From: Cercophora sp. LCS_1
Lineage: Eukaryota > Ascomycota > Sordariomycetes > Sordariales > Lasiosphaeriaceae
Reading direction: 5' to 3'
DNA: 64,000 bases
Assembly (NCBI GenBank): GCA_036250225.1
Contig: JAPZLL010000004.1
Coordinates: forward strand, 620,001 to 684,000
Shown: positions 34,274-45,146 of the stretch, in pieces
Layout: each line of letters begins with the position of its first letter
Position numbering within the stretch: the first letter of the stretch is position 1
Notes under the pieces: generated by a model
What the model was told of the DNA's origin: nothing
Seen by the model: only the letters and a program-made list of their open reading frames with translations
The model's database searches: none
Translations under genes and position numbers: made by a program

Positions 34274-35178
34274 ATGGATTCAAAACGCGCGGCAATTGCG
34301 GTCCTCCTTGGTAAGTTTCACCGCTCGAACAATGTTCTGTGGTCGGACGCTGACAGCAGGCGCGCAGCCTCAGCGGCTGGAGCACACGCCCAGTACGGTC
34401 CCGGTGGTGGGTACGGCGGCGGAGGAAGTGGGAACCCGTTTGGCGGGTCCGGATCTGGATCTGGATCGGGGAGCGGCAGCGGGAATGGAAATGGCTTCGG
34501 TAACTTCCAGGGCGGAGCGGGGTTCGATATCAATTCGGCGACCAGGGCGCGCGCCATCCACGGCATTCTCGGCGCCCTCGCCATGGTCGTCCTCTTCCCT
34601 CTCGGCTCCATCTTTATGCGCGTGATCCCCGGTCGGTTCGCGATATGGATCCACGGGCTATTCCAGCTGATTGCGTACACGGTCTACATCGCCGCCGTCG
34701 GTCTTGGTATTTACCTGGTGCGAATGGTGCAGTTCCCCGGGGGTGGTGACTTGGTAAGAGCCCTGGCGCTTTGCCTCTTCTCGACCCTTGCTGACGGAGC
34801 CAGATGTCGAACTCTAACACAAGCTACCACCCCATCATCGGCATCGTGGTCTTGGTGTTCCTCTTCCTCCAGCCGTTCCTGGGGCTAATCCACCACGCCA
34901 AGTTCAAGAAGCTCCGCCGACGCCAGATGTGGTCGTATCTACACATCTTCAACGGTCGCATTTTTATTACTCTGGGAATCGCCAACGGTGGCCTCGGTCT
35001 GTGGATGGCCGGCGCGACGGACAGGCTTAAGACGGCCTACATCGCCGTCGCGGCCGTCATGTGGGCTCTCTGGATGTTGTCGGCGGTTTGGGGCGAGTGG
35101 AAGCGATGGAGGGCCAATCGGCAGTCGCAGCCCGGAGTTCCTGGACGGAAAATGAGCGATGGGGCTCCGGTCTTCTAG
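34274..35178 (+). CDS. Cytochrome b561-like (ferric reductase-type) membrane protein
   Basis: Exons 34274-34310, 34368-34753 and 34804-35178 give 265 residues. Signal peptide MDSKRAAIAVLLASAAGAHA, then a Gly/Ser-rich stretch of about 50 residues. The b561-type core has spans near AIHGILGALAMVVLFPLGSI, WIHGLFQLIAYTVYIAAVGLG, YHPIIGIVVLVFLFLQPFLG, MWSYLHIFNGRIFITLGIAN and AYIAVAAVMWALWMLSAV. Candidate haem His residues sit at RAIHGIL, WIHGLF, SYHPIIG and YLHIFNG, the spacing expected for the cyt b561/FRRS1 fold. No DOMON domain is present; the Gly-rich segment takes its place. Likely a transmembrane electron carrier at the plasma or another membrane. Confidence 0.85.
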
Positions 35179-35867
35179 GTGACGATATCGAAATGACGGA
35201 GATCGACTCGGTGGAGCGAGCGTGTTTGGTCTCGGAGCGGCGGCGGCCCGTCCTCGGGGACCATTTGGTTAGGTTTCGGCGATTGTTCTGGAAATCAGAC
35301 TCCAGACACCGACTTTGGCGCATGTGCTAGATATACCGGCGTTCTGTTAACTTAGCATGGAAAATGATACCTCATTTCTCATTTCGCGACAATCGGTGAA
35401 GTGGAATCAAGGTCACAATATTTGACTGCTGTGTGAAGGGAGAGAGGCGGGGAAGGAGCACTGGAGGACGGGCTCCACATCAGAATTGTCAGACATCGAG
35501 GTGCTCGCAACTTCACTTTGTGTGTTGGTTCTCTTGCGCTGCGAACTGAAGGGACTCGTTTGACACCGTATTTCCTAAGCGATTGCCAGAGTTCTTATCA
35601 TGGTCTCTCGACCTAATTCTTTGACTGGTTACTCCCGTCGCCGACTGGCGGCAAGCTTCAGGGAGATGCGCCCCACTTTAGACTGCCGACGCCGCTGGCT
35701 GCTGGGTCCAAAATCGGAATTCTCTTCCTGCAAAGCCTGGAGCCAACTTAGCGACATCGCACTCCGCCCGTCCGGACCAGCTGCTCCGCGCTACGCAACG
35801 TCTGGATGGCCTCGTCGGCGAGGGACCATCTGCGCCGGTGTCCCGCTTTCTCCAGGTGATTGGCACG
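35179..35867. other. Intergenic or unresolved 5' exon
   Basis: The frame of the next gene is open without a stop from 35682, with plausible coding sequence (LLRATQRLDGLVGEG) before the first ATG at 35868. A 5' exon further up is possible, but no convincing splice pair was found. Confidence 0.4.
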
Positions 35868-37025
35868 ATGCCCTCCCTGGAGACGCAAGTGGAAATCCCC
35901 CAACGCGCCGCCGCCGGCGGTACGAGCCATGCCGACCTGGTGACGCTCATTATCACCACGTCGCCAACGCCATCGGCCCCGTCCACCGAGCTCATCGCCA
36001 CCATTCTCTTGTCCTTCAAGCGCCACTGCCCCACCCTGGCCGCCTGTCGCGTGATCCTGGTCATCGACACATTTGACCGCGTCACGCCTGAGGCCCGGCT
36101 CAAGAAGGGCTGTGTGACAGCCGAGGGAGCGGAGAAGTTTGCCGAGTACAAGGTGAATGTCAAGCAGCTCCTCCTCGACGAGTTCTACGACTGTTTCTCT
36201 GGGGACCTGGATGACCCCGTACCGGAGCTGCTGTCTGTGAGCGCCGCCGAGGCCGAGTATGGCGCCGATGCATACGCCCAGCAAACGAACGCGGTGCCCC
36301 TGGTCGTGACCAAGACCCACGATGGGCGCGTCACTTTTATCGAGCCGACGCAGCGAATCGGCTTTGGTCTCGCTGTGCGCTCGGCGCTGCGTCTGACGGA
36401 GACTCCCTATGTCTGGATCCAACAGCATGACTGGGCTCTGATCGCTGACATCCCCATCGGTCCACTGCTGGACCTGATGCAAAAGCATCGGAGGCCAGAC
36501 GACGATGAGCCGACCCCTCGCGATGTTGGACATGGTGTCACGCTGCCGATCAAATACGTCTGCTTCCCGTCCATACGGATGATCAACTATGCCAAGTCGG
36601 ACCATGTTATGCAGTTCCCTGCTCTGCGAGCCCTCACCAACCTCTACAAGCAGAACTTTTCTCCGCCGAGAACTGAGACGCTGGGGCTAGAGGAGGGCAG
36701 GATTGGAGTCAAGATACCTCTGACGCCACTGTTCTTCTGGCACGACAAGCCGCACCTCGCAGAGACAGAGCATTACCTCTCCCAGGTCTTCCCCAACCGG
36801 ATGACCATGCCGAGAGGAGCATTCATCGAGGACACGGTCGGTCACCGCGCCCGGACCGAGATGAAGGATGGCCAGTGGAAAAAGTGGGCGTGCTGGTTGT
36901 TCTACCCAGACGAAGGAAAGCAGTTGTGCGTCAGGCACTTGAAGGGACGCACCTGGCGGGGAGCAGAGGCCGAAGTGGCAAAGAGGTTGGAGTGGATGCG
37001 GCTCAACAGATCTCTCGATTCGTGA
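35868..37025 (+). CDS. Conserved protein of unknown function, possible GT-A-type glycosyltransferase
   Basis: From the first ATG (MPSLETQVEIPQRAAA) the protein has 385 residues. It has an N-terminal Rossmann-like start (LVTLIITTSPTPSAPSTELI), then CRVILVIDTFDRV. The Lys/Tyr-containing EKFAEYKVNVKQLL comes next, then RSALRLTETPYVWIQQHDWA, in which the QHDW replaces a DxD-like position, and a C-terminal AFIEDTVGHRAR with the ending HLKGRTWRG. The order resembles a widespread eukaryotic family of TTSP...QHD proteins I know only as hypothetical; a glycosyltransferase role is inference. No signal peptide or membrane span. The open frame continues upstream to 35682, so the true start may be further 5'. 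Confidence 0.7.
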   Translation: MPSLETQVEIPQRAAAGGTSHADLVTLIITTSPTPSAPSTELIATILLSFKRHCPTLAACRVILVIDTFDRVTPEARLKKGCVTAEGAEKFAEYKVNVKQLLLDEFYDCFSGDLDDPVPELLSVSAAEAEYGADAYAQQTNAVPLVVTKTHDGRVTFIEPTQRIGFGLAVRSALRLTETPYVWIQQHDWALIADIPIGPLLDLMQKHRRPDDDEPTPRDVGHGVTLPIKYVCFPSIRMINYAKSDHVMQFPALRALTNLYKQNFSPPRTETLGLEEGRIGVKIPLTPLFFWHDKPHLAETEHYLSQVFPNRMTMPRGAFIEDTVGHRARTEMKDGQWKKWACWLFYPDEGKQLCVRHLKGRTWRGAEAEVAKRLEWMRLNRSLDS

Positions 37026-37200
37026 TTCTCAGGCTTGCTTCCGGCGTTACTATAGATGGTACAGAGCTATCTGGGATCTCCCACAATATACACAACGTGC
37101 ACTCCCAACTCCTGACTCCAAACGCCAATTCCTTTCCGCTAACCCTTACCCTTGTCGAATCCCTTCCAAACAACCCCCAATATCTCTCATAACATCCACG

Positions 37201-37596
37201 TCAAGTCCTCAAACAATACGGAATCCCTCCCAAATACCCACACCTCTCACCCTTGGCACACTCTCCCACTTTCTCATATTCGTATCCCATGTTACAGATC
37301 TGAATGGCATTCGCTCCAAGGCACTCGTACTTGCCCGGCGTCGTGCACGTCTTGGTTGCCGGCGTTACCGTGTTGGTGCAGAATGGCAACGTGTATCCGT
37401 TCTGCGGCAGGTTCTCGCATGCTGTGTCCTTGGGGCAGGCGCCGACTAGCTCCCATTTGCCGAGGACGTTGCAGATTTCGATGCCTGTTGGGGGTGTGGT
37501 GCACCGGTATGTGCCGAATTTGCAGGTCGGCGGGGGTGGGGTCAGGGGGGTCGCGAGGGTTGTTGGGAGGAGAAGAGGGAGAAGGAGGGTGAGCAT
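37201..37596 (-). CDS. Cysteine-rich secreted protein with two tandem repeats
   Basis: Single exon, 131 residues. Signal peptide MLTLLLPLLLPTTLATP. The mature part is two copies of a six-Cys unit: PTCKFGTYRCTTPPTGIEIC to LPFC, and KTCTTPGKYECLGANAIQIC to IPYC. The shared pattern is C-x4-[YT]-x-C-x7-I-x-[IQ]-C-N-x5-W/Y-x3-G-x-C-x4-x-C-x6-[PL]-x-C. Twelve Cys are spaced to form six disulfides. It resembles small fungal wall- or chitin-binding modules, but no named domain is certain. Secreted; candidate effector or wall protein. Confidence 0.78.
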   Translation of the reverse strand: MLTLLLPLLLPTTLATPLTPPPPTCKFGTYRCTTPPTGIEICNVLGKWELVGACPKDTACENLPQNGYTLPFCTNTVTPATKTCTTPGKYECLGANAIQICNMGYEYEKVGECAKGERCGYLGGIPYCLRT

Positions 37597-38815
37597 TTTA
37601 ATGGTGATTGTGATGGTTTTGCTGTGGGTGGTTGTTGTTGTGGTGATGAAGGTGTTGAGATTTTGTTGACGTTGTGGTATTTTAATACTGTGCTATGATT
37701 TGGTAGTGGGCTATGAAGGGCGAGGGGGATACAGGTTGGACGATCTTATACTTGGTGATGGGGGACAGAGTTGCATTGGCATCATGAGAGTGGCGGAGGG
37801 TTTGTGTCGAGGTCCGAGGAACGGAGGCCGGGGCTGGAGTTTTGGGTAGGATAAGTCACGCGGGGATGATGCACCTTTCATGCTGAACGGGTGTTTGATA
37901 ATGTCATGTGGTAGTTTTCGTTCTCTCTGAAGCTGATGATATTGGTTCAGCTGGGGAGGATGCCGAGGTTGAAAGGACGAGGCGGGGAGGCTGTGAGAGT
38001 TCGGTGGTGAGAGGCTTCGCTGATGACGGGAAGAGATCCCGATTCTGGGAGGCGATTCAACGGTGTTGTTTGTCATTGGTTCAATTTAAATGGTCCAGAC
38101 CAATGGATATTTTTAGCAAGGCTTGTCTCCTGCTAGAAATCATGTGCACGACGGTCGGTACGAGCTGGGGGTGGAAGTGAAGAAGTCACATTCTAAAAAG
38201 CCGCTGATGTAGTTGTGATAATGTACATAATGTTACGGTTTGATAATGCCCGTTTTGGGCTGGGTTGGCTGGGTGAGTTGACGAATAGGAGTTGAGGTGT
38301 GGTGTGCATCAGGTTGTCGGTGGCGTGATGGGTGCGGTAAGCCCCTGACCCAAAACAACAACCACGTTCAAAATGCCAGACGGAGATTCAACGGTGGCAA
38401 ATGGTTGCATTCAAGATTCAAACCTATTAAATACCATTTTAAAAGCCTAGAAAAATCACATTGATGGGCCGAAACATGAATCCAAGCATCCACAAAATCA
38501 CAGGGCAACGGGCATTCTATGGTGCTTTGACATCATATTTCAGCTATCATATCGTCAACCGAGATTTAATAATAAGTAATAAGAAAACAATGATCATGCC
38601 GCAACTCTGGATCAAGTCATAACCGCATGTCTATCGCTCTATGCAAAAACAAAATGATCCTGGAAAAACTACAATGGAGTATTGTACAAGTACAAGAAGC
38701 AAGTGTGACTCAAGTTGGTATCGATCGAAAAAAAAAAACGCAAATGCGCGGGTAAAAATATGCCAATTGGTAGCAGAAAACACAAAGTGCCAAGGATTAG
38801 CTAAAGAAAAAAAAA
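37597..38815. other. Intergenic, no gene recognised
   Basis: Promoter of the secreted repeat protein on the left and AT-rich spacer on the right (38.4-38.8 kb), with no supported gene. Confidence 0.5.
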
Positions 38816-40129
38816 TCACCAAGGCTCGTGGATCTTTGTGCCGTTCTGCGTATGAGGGTCGGCCGTTCGCTGGCTGGTGTTATCAGGATGCTCGGCCACA
38901 TTCCTACCCTCCACAACCTCAAACTCGCTCATGACTACAATGGACTTATCGCCGGCCTTCTTGTTCTGCAATTTTATCTCGTTCATGATGCGCTCCTCGC
39001 TTTCGGTGAAGGAGATATTGGTGAGAATGTTTGTCGTGCCGGCATGGGTCCTGCGACGGCTGCGAGACGACTCGTCGCCGCCACCGCCACCAATGGTGCG
39101 GAAACCGGCCGATGGCGTCTTGTAGTTCTTGTCGGTGGTGCGCTGAGAGCTCCCGAGCAATGGCCTGAGCCAGGTCTTGAACAGAGGGAAGACCATGGGC
39201 AGGTTTGTGGTGACGACGGCGACAAAGGCCTCGCGTGTCCCCCAAGCACCAGCAAGCTCGGCGCCGTTGACCTCGTCGATAATGACAAAGACCGTCTTGA
39301 GGGTGGCACACACCAGGACGAAGATGCCGGCTCCGAGGACGAAGGTCGAGGCAATCTTCTCGACGAGACGCAACCTTGAGCCCCAAAGGAGAGGAAGAGG
39401 GATCACGATGAGGTAGATGTCGGATGTGACGTTGGCGACAAAGTGAGACCAGACAATGGGCCTGGAGACAGCGGCCTGGCAGGCGTTGCCCGGGTCCGGG
39501 TTGATTTGCCAGTACCAATGGAACGGTCTGCAGGATGCGAAGGTGGTCAAGACGGAGGCCAGATAGCCCGCCAGGACAAGGGCGAAGCCAATGTGAACTC
39601 GGTTCCGGTAGTTGCGGCTGAGACCGTTGGTCAGACGGAGGTAGAACACCAACATGGAGAACTTGAGGACGGCCATCAGGGTGCTGTAGCAGGTCCATCC
39701 GGCGACCTGGATCTGCGAGCCGATGACTCGCATGTCGAACTCGGGATTGCTGGGAAGGAGGTTTTGTCGCTGGAGGTCTGTCATGCCGTTGTTTGCCAAA
39801 CCCCGTGCGAGGTTACCGATCTGATATCCCAGTGTGCTTTGCACCGAGTACAGAACCTGTGTACGTACGTTGGTCAGTGGCCCTGGAGATTTCCAAGGAG
39901 GAGAGGAAGAGGCGAAAAAACGTACGACGGCAAGAAGTGCCAGGTAATCATCGCCCTCAAGTCGTTTCCAACCCACTGCCTTGGCGCGGGCATACATCCT
40001 CAGGGCTGTCACCATGACGCCAAACGCGTAGAGGGTCCATAATGTGATGTTGAAAGTGCGGGCCGCCGCCTGAGCAGCCGCGATGGCGGCCAGCTCCTCG
40101 GGGCTGAGTGGCGCCGCCGTGTCTGACAT
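38816..40129 (-). CDS. Fungal rhodopsin-like seven-span membrane protein
   Basis: Exons (minus) 40129-39926 and 39856-38816 joined in phase 0 give 414 residues. Seven hydrophobic segments are visible, from LWTLYAFGVMVTALRMYARA to the sixth (FVLGAGIFVLVCATLKTVFV) and seventh (FVAVVTTNLPMVFPLFKTWL). Family marks are RMYARAKAVGWKRLEGDDYL near the N terminus, ASCRPFHWYWQINPDPGNAC after the fourth span, and SDIYLIVIPLPLLWGSRL. This is the DUF-type rhodopsin domain common in Pezizomycotina (PTH11-like in part), not light-sensing opsin; the retinal Lys is not implied. The C-terminal tail is charged (SRSRRRTHAG). Plasma membrane; ligand unknown. Confidence 0.88.
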   Translation of the reverse strand: MSDTAAPLSPEELAAIAAAQAAARTFNITLWTLYAFGVMVTALRMYARAKAVGWKRLEGDDYLALLAVVRFFASSSPPWKSPGPLTNVRTQVLYSVQSTLGYQIGNLARGLANNGMTDLQRQNLLPSNPEFDMRVIGSQIQVAGWTCYSTLMAVLKFSMLVFYLRLTNGLSRNYRNRVHIGFALVLAGYLASVLTTFASCRPFHWYWQINPDPGNACQAAVSRPIVWSHFVANVTSDIYLIVIPLPLLWGSRLRLVEKIASTFVLGAGIFVLVCATLKTVFVIIDEVNGAELAGAWGTREAFVAVVTTNLPMVFPLFKTWLRPLLGSSQRTTDKNYKTPSAGFRTIGGGGGDESSRSRRRTHAGTTNILTNISFTESEERIMNEIKLQNKKAGDKSIVVMSEFEVVEGRNVAEHPDNTSQRTADPHTQNGTKIHEPW

Positions 40130-42353
40130 TGAACCAGATCTTCTCAAGAGCGGTGCGGGTCGGGTAGGAGGCCGAGATCCGGGGAAGCGGTCGATCGGGT
40201 CGAAGGAACGTGGTTAAGGTTTAAATTGGACAAGAAAAGGGAAATCGAATGATGATCAGGACGCCATGGATTCCCTCACTGGGGCCGCTCATTTGTATAC
40301 TCGAGATCCACAACTTTGTCACTTCTCAGAAAAGGTAAAAGACAAAAAAAAAAAAAAAAGAAAGTCAAGGTAGCTGAGTCGTGTGGGCAATGTGCGTTGG
40401 CGGGGGTCGATAGTCGAGACTGGCTTTTGTCTTGGGTCGTTTTCTGCTTGCTTATTCCCCATGGACAAAACAGCAAAGCTTTCGACACTTGCATTACCTG
40501 GCCCAACGTCGAATTGCCGATGGGACACTCGGGACATGCCGAAACGACGGGAGATACCACAAACGGGAGGGAGCCGCGGGCCTACTCCTGAGAAGTGCAG
40601 TGGAGCGGGGGGGGGGGGGGGCGGTGGAGGCTAGGGAGCATTCCGGATGTCCCCCTAGCCCACCACCTGAGACGCGCTCCTCCAATCTGACCCTTGACTT
40701 GCTTGGTGTTGATAGCACTTTCAATGGTACATACCAGAGGCGCCGACACCGTCAAGACGCCATCTCGTTAGTGTTTTCTCGGCATTCTGAGCTTTGAGTC
40801 TTGTTGGCCGAGATTGGATACCACATGAAGTCATCCTCGGACCGTCCGTTTTCGTCTTCACGGCCCTCATGCCGGGACATCTCGTAGCGCAGAGCACAAG
40901 AACTGCCGTCTCAACGCTGGCCTCGGGATCCGTTTCTGGCAGAGCGGCCGACGGGCTGGTCCCCGTTATTGTCCCACGTTGTGGTGGGGGGCTTTCGTTT
41001 AGTCCGGTTTGAGAAGGTCGTTTAGTTGGTAAGGGTGGAGTGGCAATGCACAGAGATAACGCTAGGGCAAACCTTGCCGGAGCCACCCAAGTCGGTGACA
41101 AGTATAACGCCGTGCGCTAAAACTAAGAGCTGTCTGTCGTGGACCTGCCAAGGGCTACCTAGACGACGTTGGGGGTGATAGTGCAGACAAGGTTGAGCAT
41201 GTGACGATCCGGTCCTGGTCTTCTTCCTGCGCACACCTCGTTCCTTCCACCGGCCGCGCTTTTTTTTTTACCCCATGGAGGGCTGTGATGAAACCATTCC
41301 CAAGCTCGGTGGCACTTGAGTTTTTTGTGATGCAAACAGGTCTGTGGTTACACGATGTTGCAGCGCTACACAAGGGTTCCGAGCCCCGGGACCCCGGCCC
41401 CTGACGTGAGGAGCAACAGGGAGTGGGGGTTAATGTCCGTTCAGGCTAGTCAGCCAAGCAACTCCAATCTCGAGGGTTGCATCGAAAAGCTTCCGGCCTT
41501 GTTCTAACCCCCTGACGAGATTTGTTTACGTGATTCCCCTGCACGCTGCGGAGGTGCGCAGAAAAAAAGAAAAGATCGACACAGCAGAAGAGCTTCTTGG
41601 CTGTTCGCCGTTCATCGCTGAGGATTCCCCACGTTGCCCTCGTGGCTATGGCGACATTCGCTCGCCGATGCGCGCTGATCCCCCCGAATCGTGGCTCTAG
41701 CCTCTCTCTGGACATCCAAGGGCTCCCAGCATCAGCGTGGGAATATCGTGCATGTCAAGCACTTATAAGCTTGACGCCACGAAGCCACTGTAACCCCCTC
41801 AAACACGGCGACGTTGACAGAATCAACTCGTTCCCCGCCAGACGCGGTCTCCATAGCATTCTCTCCGACCTTGCCGGTCGGTTGCTGGGAACCCCGCCGA
41901 GACAATGCCCCAAGCCCACTACTGCACCTCCATAAAAATGGAGCAATGGCTCGAGATACTAGAAAGCACTATCTTGACGTGCTGGCCCATAGCCGAGGCG
42001 GCGGGTCCTGGTTTATGGGTTGGCCTGGCTGGAGATGAAAAGCCGGGATTGCTAAGCTGCTTTCGTCGAACATCGCATGTTCTTGGGGCGAATTTATGCG
42101 CGAGAATGCGAGTTCAGCAGGGGCAATGTGTTTCCGGGGCGCTGGCAGACTGGCAGACTGCAGCGAAAGTCGGGTTTTGACCCGGCTTTCTGGGACTGGC
42201 GCCTGGGCGACTGTACCTATAATAGGTAGCCCACTGCTGCACGTTCAGCTGCAGTGCTTTGGTTTTGTGGATGGGTGTGCTGCGAATCCTCCTTCTTGAT
42301 TCCCCCTTTTCTGTGGTCCCCCACGTGGCACCTTCCCCAGAAATCCCGCCGCC
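40130..42353. other. Long intergenic region, no gene recognised
   Basis: 2.2 kb with only short overlapping frames. Notable are an A-run at about 40344-40361, a G-run at about 40608-40622 and T-runs at about 41259. Promoter for the flavin oxidase lies at the right end. Confidence 0.5.
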
Positions 42354-43989
42354 ATGAAGCTCCAGCTCCTCGCGACTGCCCTCGGTTGGGCGTCTGCCAC
42401 CGCACTCACAATCCCGTCCAACTTCACTCTGCCTGCCGGCAACGGAAAGTGCAAGCGGTCTGACTACAACACCTTTGCCTCGTGCCTGTCCAACAATGCT
42501 GAGGCCTACTTCCCGGGCTCGACTGGCTTCAACACACGGGCGCAGAGATGGTCCGAACTCGAGGCGCCCACGGTAAGGCCACCCACTTCACGTGCCAGGA
42601 CTGCCGGAACACGACGGGACCTGACTGACATTGATGGTGAAGGCTTCATTCGGCATCAGCGTCGCTACCGAGGATGACGTGAGCGAGACCATCAAGTTTG
42701 CCAACAAGTGTGGCCTCCGCTTCCTCGCCTACAATGGCAGGCACGGCTCCCTCACCACCCTGGGTGCCATGGATGACGGCATTGCCATCTTTTTGCACAA
42801 GCTGAACTCGGTCTCGCTTGGTTCGAACACGGCTACCGTCGGAGGCGGCATCAACTCCAAGGCTCTCGTCGACACCCTTTGGGCTGCCAACCGCCAGATC
42901 GTCTCGGGCACCTGCGAGTGCGTTTCGGTAAGCTCCCCTGATTTCACGCTATGCAACCATGCACTTTGCTGATTTGTCGCACAGTTCCTCGGCCCTGCTC
43001 TTGGTGGCGGCCATGGTTGGCTCCAGGGCCACTACGGCCTCATCGGTGACCAGTTTGTCTCCATGAGGGTTGTCACTGCCGATGGCGTTGCGCGAACTGT
43101 CAGTGCCAACAGCAACTCGGATCTCTTTTGGGCCATGAAGGGTGCCGGCGCCAACTTTGGTGTGGTCACCTCGGTCACAATCAAGACCTACCCCCGCATC
43201 CACACCAACTGGGCCGTCGAGACCATCATGTTCACCGGCGACAAGGTTGAGCAGGTGTACCAAGCTGTCAACGACCACCTCCTCCAGAACGGTACCCAGC
43301 CCGTCGGCCTGATCCAGTGGAGCTACTGGTTCAACATCCCCGGGTTCGATGCCCCCGTCATCGCCCTGTACATCATCCAGGAGGGTGTTTCCGCCGTCAG
43401 CTCGGCCTACACTCAGCCCTTCCACGACATCGGCCCCTTCTCGATCGAGCCTGCCTCGGGCAGCTACCGTGATATTTCTGGCTGGGTGGGCATCAACCTC
43501 GATGCGCCCCCGTGCCAGAAGGCCGGCTTTGCCAACCCCCGCTTTCCCATCTACCTGGAGAAGTTCAACGCCACCGCCATGGGTGAGGTCTACGACGCTT
43601 TCAAGACAGCTACTCTGCCGTCGTCGCCCTTCCACGGCTCGCTCTTCATGTTCGAGGGCTATTCAACCCAGGGTGTCAAGTCCATCAGCGCCTCCTCCAG
43701 CGCCTTTGCCTTCCGTGGTGACAACCTCCTCATCGCGCCCCTGCTTCAATACACTCCCGACGGCCCGTCCCTCGATGCATATGCTGCACAGGTTGGAAAC
43801 AACCTTCGCGAGATCCTCCGCCAGGGCAGCGGTCGCCAGGATCTACACACCTATGTCAACTATGCTTACGGCAACGAGTCGCCCCAGCAGTGGTACGGCT
43901 TTGAGTCGTGGCGCCAGCAGCGTCTGCTCACCCTAAAGAACAAGTATGATCCCTTCAGGAGGTTCAACCTCTATGCTCCTGCTGCTTAG
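42354..43989 (+). CDS. FAD-linked oxidoreductase (berberine bridge enzyme-like), secreted
   Basis: Exons 42354-42572, 42643-42927 and 42985-43989, all phase 0, give 502 residues. Signal peptide MKLQLLATALGWASATALT. The FAD-binding type 4 (PCMH) fold contains FLAYNGRHGSLTTLGAM, where the His in GRHG is placed for 8-alpha-histidyl flavin. GTCECVSFLGPALGGGHGW has Cys residues placed for a second, 6-S-cysteinyl link, so bicovalent flavin is likely. The BBE substrate domain ends YGFESWRQQRLLTLKNKYDP and FRRFNLYAPAA. Five N-glycosylation sequons are visible. Extracellular oxidase of sugars or small aromatics; substrate cannot be told. The 57-70-nt introns carry CTGAC branch sites. Confidence 0.92.
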
Positions 43990-44316
43990 GAGGAGGAGAG
44001 GCTTGGATACGTAGTTATGATCTGATAGTAATGAATAATATCCGATTTCAGTCGATGACTGCAATGAGGAAGCCGACACATCCGGGTCATCTTGACGTGA
44101 CTCGTGGTTTCGAGCACTGCCTGGTGTTTGCCTGTTTGCAGACGAGATAAGGACCCCCAACCCACGGGAGGCCCGGGCCGAACCATTTCCACGCGAGAAA
44201 TGCCGCCCCCACCTTCCATGCAGGTGCTGAATCGCCACCTTTGTCTTGCCCCACCCCTGAAAACTCTTCATCTACGAGCTAATCTACTCATTTTCGGAGC
44301 CCTAACTTCAACAAAT
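43990..44316. other. 3' region before the tRNA pair
   Basis: 327 nt with no gene; includes the 3' UTR of the oxidase gene. Confidence 0.5.
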
Positions 44317-44396
44317 TCGGGTATGGTGTAGCGGTAACATCGCTGACTCTCACACGAGATTCTCAGCAGCCCGGGGTTCGACTCCCCGTATCCGAG
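44317..44396 (+). tRNA. tRNA-Glu(CTC) with short intron
   Basis: Acceptor TCGGGTA pairs with TATCCGA, and the D-arm is GTGTAGCGGTAAC. Anticodon stem GCTGA/TCAGC encloses a 16-nt loop, CTCTCA plus about nine intron bases (CACGAGATT) plus C. T-arm CGGGGTTCGACTCCCCG and discriminator G end the gene. The anticodon reads CTC (Glu). Confidence 0.85.
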
Positions 44397-44433
44397 CAAA
44401 CTTTCTTCTACGGCCCAGGTCCACCTGAGCAAA

Positions 44434-44516
44434 TCTTCCGTAGTATAGTGGTCAGTATGTGAGCTTGTCAATCCAAGATAACGCTCGAGACCCGGGTTCA
44501 ATTCCCGGCGGGAGAG
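44434..44516 (+). tRNA. tRNA-Asp(GTC) with short intron
   Basis: Acceptor TCTTCCG pairs with CGGGAGA, D-arm AGTATAGTGGTCAGTAT, anticodon stem TGAGC/GCTCG around TTGTCA, about eleven intron bases (ATCCAAGATAA) and C. T-arm CCGGGTTCAATTCCCGG follows. Anticodon GTC (Asp). It lies 37 nt after tRNA-Glu on the same strand. Confidence 0.85.
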
Positions 44517-44724
44517 TTTCAGTTTCTTTTTGCTTGTGTCCTCATGTCCTCTTCGGGAGGTCATGAGGTTATTTGGACGTAGCGGAAGTGCTCGTTCTTT
44601 GGGCTTGGAAGAGGGACAGTATTGGGGCGATATTGGAAGTGCACGCTATTGCACTTCATTTTGACATGTATCCATTGATTATTATCTGTTGCTGCAGATT
44701 TTACCCCGGTGTTTCTCTTTCCAA

Positions 44725-45146
44725 TCAACCGTATGTTACTTGAACTGCCTCTCGGAAACCTCTTGGCCGACGAACTACGCCATGGAGTTCAGCTTGCGAG
44801 ATGTTGTAAAATCGGCAGCGTGGGAACTCCTGGCGTGCCACCATGAGCAGCATACCTGCCAAAAATGTCAGCGTCTCTAGTGAGCGCACGGAATAAGCAC
44901 TACATACCTGTCGGCACCGTGAAGCCGGCCGCTTGACTTGCTCCCAGACACTGAAGCCTCGCGTTGTGGCGATCTTGCAGCGTGTGTGCTTTGCCTGTGG
45001 TTTGGAAGGGGAAAGTGTACTCTGCATAAAGCCGATGTCAGATACCTATGACCCCGTGGACAGAGCAGGTGCTGGCAGTTATGCTTACGCCTACGAATGA
45101 CAACCTCGCTCACAGCATCCTGATGGATCCGGCGCGCAACAGCTTG
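44725..45146 (-). pseudogene. Downstream ghost exons of HExxH copy 1
   Basis: After the premature TGA at 45149-45147 the minus strand keeps the same exon layout as the full-length paralogue at 48980-50294. Exon 4 is 45173-45089 (85 nt, the paralogue's length), then 45021-44908, then 44855-44725 (131 nt, again equal) with its own stop at 44727-44725. Splice sites GTAAGC/GCAG and GTATGT/GGCAG are intact and phases match. The encoded pieces include VSEVVIRR, YTFPFQTTGKAHTLQDRHNA and MLLMVARQEFPRC. Only the single stop codon separates them from the upstream part, so inactivation looks recent. Confidence 0.75.

Noticed and set aside
33621..34385. 254-codon minus-strand frame
   Set aside because: Overlaps the first exons of the cytochrome b561-like gene and has chance composition.
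40605..40622. G-run and nearby A- and T-runs as possible repeats or origins
   Set aside because: Simple homopolymers, common in intergenic fungal DNA; no larger repeat unit found.
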